This document shows positions 4,808-8,075 of a stretch of 8,075 nucleotides of DNA, piece by piece. Origin of the DNA: Eubacterium sp. GTDB taxonomy: Bacteria; Bacillota; Clostridia; Lachnospirales; Lachnospiraceae. The position numbers and the translations under genes were made by a program. The stretch covers positions 1 to 8,075 of the forward strand of contig JAFSTZ010000115.1 of the NCBI GenBank assembly GCA_017445525.1, given 5' to 3'. Under the pieces are notes generated by a model. That model searched no databases and had not been told where the DNA came from. It saw nothing but the letters and a program-made list of their open reading frames with translations. Numbering within the stretch: position 1 is the stretch's first letter; the number at the start of each line of letters is the position of its first letter.

Positions 4808-5470
4808 TCAGCGCCCCTGCAACTCGTCAAGCGTGAGCTCGTAAGCGGGCAGGAAGTCGTTTAAGAAGTCCTCAACAGCGGGGATGTCCATAGCCTGGAG
4901 CGCTGCCTCCGTGGATGTGTAGGCACTCTCAAACTCGGTGTTACCGCTCTTGCGCTCCTCGATACACTTGATCAGGGCGGACAGCTTGTCAGCGGCCTTG
5001 ACCAGACGCCATTCGTAGGCATCCAGAGCTTTCTTATCGGAGTTCAAGGTGTCGACGTCCAAGGGGGCATCCTCCTCGACCTTGTCCAGAAACTCGAGAG
5101 CATCCTCCTCACCGAAGAGGAGAGGATGATAGTACTTTTTCATATCGGCGGGAAGCTTGTTCATCAGTGTGTGACAGGCGATATTCTCGACCCGCTTGTA
5201 GGAAGCACGTATATCATCATCATAGTACTTTACCGGTGTCGGCATATCGCCGGTGATGATCTCGCTGGCATCGTGATAGATGCCTTTTAAGGCAACTCTT
5301 GCTTCGTCTACATCGATAGAATACCGCTCCTTCGATATTATGGCCAGACCGTGGGCAATCATGGAAACCTCGAGAGAGTGCTCGCTGACATCCTCTTCTC
5401 TGGAACTGCGCATCAGCGCCCAGCGGTTGATGTATTTCATGCGTGACATCATGGCGAAGAAACTAAACAT
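4808..5470 (-). CDS. yfbR: HD-domain 5'-deoxynucleotidase, YfbR family
   Basis: YfbR hydrolyses deoxyribonucleoside 5'-monophosphates to deoxynucleosides and phosphate, a metal-dependent step in nucleotide-pool turnover. The 220 residues closely follow E. coli YfbR from memory: [13 protein letters not shown] (residues 9-21, with Arg16-Trp17 matching the catalytic Arg-Trp), [13 protein letters not shown] (28-40, metal ligand His31), [19 protein letters not shown] (65-83, His66-Asp67), and [15 protein letters not shown] (158-172, Asp161). All HD metal ligands are present. About 25 residues rich in Asp and Glu (about 120-147) are extra relative to E. coli. The ATG at 5470 has AAGGAGG 6 nt upstream and overlaps the end of uvrA by 8 nt, implying co-transcription and translational coupling. 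No clear terminator follows; the long inverted repeat copy 2 lies downstream. Confidence 0.93.
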   Translation of the reverse strand: MFSFFAMMSRMKYINRWALMRSSREEDVSEHSLEVSMIAHGLAIISKERYSIDVDEARVALKGIYHDASEIITGDMPTPVKYYDDDIRASYKRVENIACHTLMNKLPADMKKYYHPLLFGEEDALEFLDKVEEDAPLDVDTLNSDKKALDAYEWRLVKAADKLSALIKCIEERKSGNTEFESAYTSTEAALQAMDIPAVEDFLNDFLPAYELTLDELQGR

Positions 5471-8075
5471 AACAAACCTCCTTCAGGATCTTCTTTAGAT
5501 ACTGTCCGGTGTACGAGTTCTCACAATCAGCAACCTGCTCCGGAGTTCCCTGTGCTATAACCGTTCCACCTCTGTCTCCTCCCTCGGGACCCATGTCGAT
5601 GATATAGTCGGCGGTCTTGATGACATCGAGATTGTGCTCGATGACGATGACAGTGTTGCCGCCTTCGGTGAGACGGTGGAGTATATCGATCAGCTTGTGC
5701 ACATCGGCGAAGTGAAGACCGGTGGTGGGCTCGTCAAGGATGTATATGGTTTTGCCTGTGGAGCGCCTCGATAGCTCTGTTGCGAGTTTGATACGCTGTG
5801 CTTCACCTCCTGAGAGCTCAGTGGACGGTTGTCCGAGCTTGATGTAAGACAGACCGACATCGTACAGAGTCTCTATCTTTCTGTGGATGGTGGGAACCGC
5901 CTTGAAGAAGTCAAGTGCTTCTTCGACAGTCATATCCAGTATCTCGTATATGTTCTTACCTTTGTAGCGAACCTCGAGAGTTTCTCTGTTGTAGCGACGT
6001 CCATCACATACTTCGCAGGGGACATATATATCCGGCAGGAAGTTCATCTCTATCTTGATGATACCGTCTCCGGCGCAGGCCTCGCAGCGTCCTCCCTTTA
6101 CGTTGAAGGAGAAGCGTCCTTTTTTATATCCCTTTGCCTTGGCATCCGGAGTAGAGGCGAACAGATCCCTTATCATATCAAATACGCCCGTATAGGTTGC
6201 CGGATTGGATCTCGGTGTTCTGCCGATAGGTGATTGGTCTATCTCGATGATCTTGTCAAGCTTGTCGACACCTTCGATACGTTTGTGTTTCCCCGGTATA
6301 GTGTGGGCACGGTTAAGTGTTTTCAGAAGGCTCTTCGAAAGGATCTCATTTATCAGAGAGGACTTTCCGGAACCCGATACACCCGTGACGCACGTCATGA
6401 TCCCGAGTGGGAGCTTCACATCGATGTTTTTGAGGTTGTTCACCTCGGCGCCGACTATTTTTATATATCCTGCCGGTTTATTTCTCTTGGCGGGGATCGG
6501 TATCTCTTTTTTATGGGAGAGATAGGCGCCGGTTATCGATTTTTTGGATTTGATGATGTCCTTTACGGTACCCTGAGCGACGACCTCTCCACCGTGTGAG
6601 CCTGCTCCTGGACCGATGTCTACTATGTGATCGGCAGCGAGCATGGTCTCCTCATCGTGCTCGACGACTATGAGGGTATTGCCCAGATCCTGCAGCTTTT
6701 TGAGGGTGGCTATGAGTTTTCCGTTGTCACGCTGGTGCAAGCCGATACTGGGCTCATCCAGGATATAGGCGACACCTACCAGACCGGAACCTATCTGAGT
6801 GGCCAGTCGTATACGCTGGGCTTCGCCTCCGGAGAGTGTGGCGGTCGCACGGGAGAGGTTTAGGTAGTCAAGCCCGACATCTACCAGGAATCCGAGTCTT
6901 GAACGGATCTCCTTCAGTATCAGGCGTCCTATCTGCTGTTGCCTGTCTGTGAGTGGCACATCATCCATAAACTTTTTCAGCTTAAGTATCGGAAAATCAC
7001 AGAGTTCTGCGATATTTCTATCTCCTATGGTTACTGCGAGAGAAGTTGCCTTTAGCCTTCTGCCGCCGCATTCGTCACAGGGTGTGATGCGCATCAGCGC
7101 TTCGTATTCCTGGCGTGCCCAGTCGGATTTGGTTTCGCGATATCGCTGCTTTATGTTTTGAAAGATACCCTCGAATGTCACGTGATACTCACCGCGACCA
7201 TTTCTACTGGTGTAGTGAACCTCGACCTTTCGGTCGCCGGTGCCGTACCAGAGTACATCATGTATCTTTTTCGGATAGTCCTGCCAGGGAGTGTCCAGTG
7301 AGAAATCATATGCCTTTGCGACGCCCTCTAAAACGCATCTGGAATAGCTGTCCTCGTTCACTACCGATGCCCAGCCGGGAGCTATGAGGCAGCCTTCAGT
7401 GATGGAGAGTGACGGATCCGGTATCATCAGATCCTCATCAAACTCCATGCGATATCCGATACCGTTGCAGACGGGGCAGGCACCAAAGGGGTTGTTAAAC
7501 GAAAAACTTCTCGGTTCTATCTCATCTATGCTGATACCGCAGTCCGCACAGGAAAAGCTCTGTGAAAAATGCAGCTCATAGTCGCCTGACAGAGGTGAGC
7601 CTGCGTCCTTGTTGCTGTCATCAACACCGAGTAGACCGGGATCTGCCGGTGCAGCCTTTGCGCCCGAAACATCAACAGTCATCAGACCGTCAGCGAGCTT
7701 CATGACATTCTCTATGGAGTCTGTCATACGTCTTTCTATACCTTCTCTGACCTTCAGTCGGTCTACGACTATATCTATATTGTGCTTGTTATTTTTCTCC
7801 AGTTCGATGTTATCGGTGAGCTCGTAGAGGTTTCCGTCGATGCGGACTCTCACATATCCGCTTCGTTTTGCTTTGTCGAGAACCTTTTCATGGCGTCCCT
7901 TGCGTCCTCTGACCACGGGAGCGAGAAGCTGTAGCTTGGTTCCTTCCGGGAGCTTCATCAGTTCATCGACGATCTGATCTACGGTCTGTTTTTCGATAGG
8001 CTTGCCGCAGTTCGGGCAGTGCGGAGTGCCGACTCTCGCAAAGAGCAGACGGAAGTAGTCATAGACCTCGGTTAC
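5463..8075 (-). CDS. uvrA: Excinuclease ABC subunit A (UvrA), missing its N-terminus at the right edge
   Basis: UvrA is the damage-sensing ATPase of nucleotide excision repair; as a dimer it loads UvrB at lesions. The 870 visible residues run to the natural stop. About 100 N-terminal residues, including the first Walker A, lie beyond the edge: the frame opens with [16 protein letters not shown], and an ATG at 7958 is internal. Numbering from the edge: CPNCG (20-24); a zinc module CADC/CPVC (176-179, 200-203); CDEC (333-336); first ABC signature LSGGEAQRI (414-422) and Walker [12 protein letters not shown] (437-447); second Walker [10 protein letters not shown] (565-573); second zinc module CEAC/CEVC (664-667, 687-690); second signature (754-762) and Walker [12 protein letters not shown] (778-788). 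All visible catalytic motifs are intact. A linker of about 25 residues before the first zinc module looks longer than usual. The 3' end carries the yfbR ribosome binding site. Confidence 0.98.
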   Translation of the reverse strand, partial: VTEVYDYFRLLFARVGTPHCPNCGKPIEKQTVDQIVDELMKLPEGTKLQLLAPVVRGRKGRHEKVLDKAKRSGYVRVRIDGNLYELTDNIELEKNNKHNIDIVVDRLKVREGIERRMTDSIENVMKLADGLMTVDVSGAKAAPADPGLLGVDDSNKDAGSPLSGDYELHFSQSFSCADCGISIDEIEPRSFSFNNPFGACPVCNGIGYRMEFDEDLMIPDPSLSITEGCLIAPGWASVVNEDSYSRCVLEGVAKAYDFSLDTPWQDYPKKIHDVLWYGTGDRKVEVHYTSRNGRGEYHVTFEGIFQNIKQRYRETKSDWARQEYEALMRITPCDECGGRRLKATSLAVTIGDRNIAELCDFPILKLKKFMDDVPLTDRQQQIGRLILKEIRSRLGFLVDVGLDYLNLSRATATLSGGEAQRIRLATQIGSGLVGVAYILDEPSIGLHQRDNGKLIATLKKLQDLGNTLIVVEHDEETMLAADHIVDIGPGAGSHGGEVVAQGTVKDIIKSKKSITGAYLSHKKEIPIPAKRNKPAGYIKIVGAEVNNLKNIDVKLPLGIMTCVTGVSGSGKSSLINEILSKSLLKTLNRAHTIPGKHKRIEGVDKLDKIIEIDQSPIGRTPRSNPATYTGVFDMIRDLFASTPDAKAKGYKKGRFSFNVKGGRCEACAGDGIIKIEMNFLPDIYVPCEVCDGRRYNRETLEVRYKGKNIYEILDMTVEEALDFFKAVPTIHRKIETLYDVGLSYIKLGQPSTELSGGEAQRIKLATELSRRSTGKTIYILDEPTTGLHFADVHKLIDILHRLTEGGNTVIVIEHNLDVIKTADYIIDMGPEGGDRGGTVIAQGTPEQVADCENSYTGQYLKKILKEVCYV
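5477..5483 (-). promoter_or_regulatory. Shine-Dalgarno of yfbR embedded in the uvrA coding sequence
   Basis: AAGGAGG on the minus strand is a near-complete anti-16S match. It is encoded by the Lys-Glu-Val codons near the UvrA C-terminus and sits 6 nt before the yfbR ATG. It fixes the yfbR start and explains the unusual UvrA tail KEVCYV. Confidence 0.85.

Noticed and set aside
5829..7827. Several plus-strand ORFs of 65-134 codons inside uvrA
   Set aside because: Antisense shadows of a highly conserved coding region.

Overview
The window looks like chromosome from a Gram-positive anaerobe of the Clostridia, most likely Lachnospiraceae. This rests on strong AAGGAGG-type ribosome binding sites, sigma-A-like promoters, an RsbV/RsbW-type pair, a long-form ribosome hibernation factor and moderate GC. 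The family assignment is recognition by eye, not a computed result. No phage genes, transposase, rRNA, tRNA or CRISPR array was seen.

Layout. Positions 1-458 (minus) hold the 5' part of an unrecognised exported protein that runs off the left edge. It is divergent from a two-gene partner-switching module on the plus strand: a STAS anti-sigma-factor antagonist (731-1027) and an RsbW/SpoIIAB-like ATP-binding protein (1046-1453). Next comes pyrG, CTP synthase (1605-3212), with a hairpin in its leader. A tiny ORF (3209-3325) overlaps the pyrG stop by 4 nt. An AT-rich gap of about 360 bp follows, with DnaA-box-like 9-mers, a probable terminator and two palindromes. hpf, the long ribosome hibernation promoting factor (3682-4209), has its own good promoter and a strong terminator.

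On the minus strand, uvrA (excinuclease subunit A, running in from the right edge, stop at 5463) overlaps yfbR (HD-domain 5'-deoxynucleotidase, 4808-5470) by 8 nt. hpf and yfbR therefore converge.

The most unusual region is 4266-4761, the gap between those convergent genes. It is filled by two back-to-back imperfect inverted repeats of about 240-260 nt in opposite orientations. Each folds into a long hairpin with the same architecture: a 10-bp helix, a 6-nt bulge on the 5' arm, an 8-9-bp helix, a large asymmetric internal loop of nearly invariant sequence, a 6-bp helix and an apical hairpin. Helix sequences differ between the copies while pairing and loop sequence are kept. That is the signature of a selected fold (structured RNA or DNA hairpin) and not of a recent duplication. 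I cannot name a known family for it.

The identifiable genes are housekeeping or stress related: pyrimidine nucleotide supply (pyrG), nucleotide-pool clean-up (yfbR), DNA repair (uvrA), ribosome dormancy (hpf) and a regulatory partner switch with no sigma factor beside it. Their co-location does not by itself show a shared pathway.
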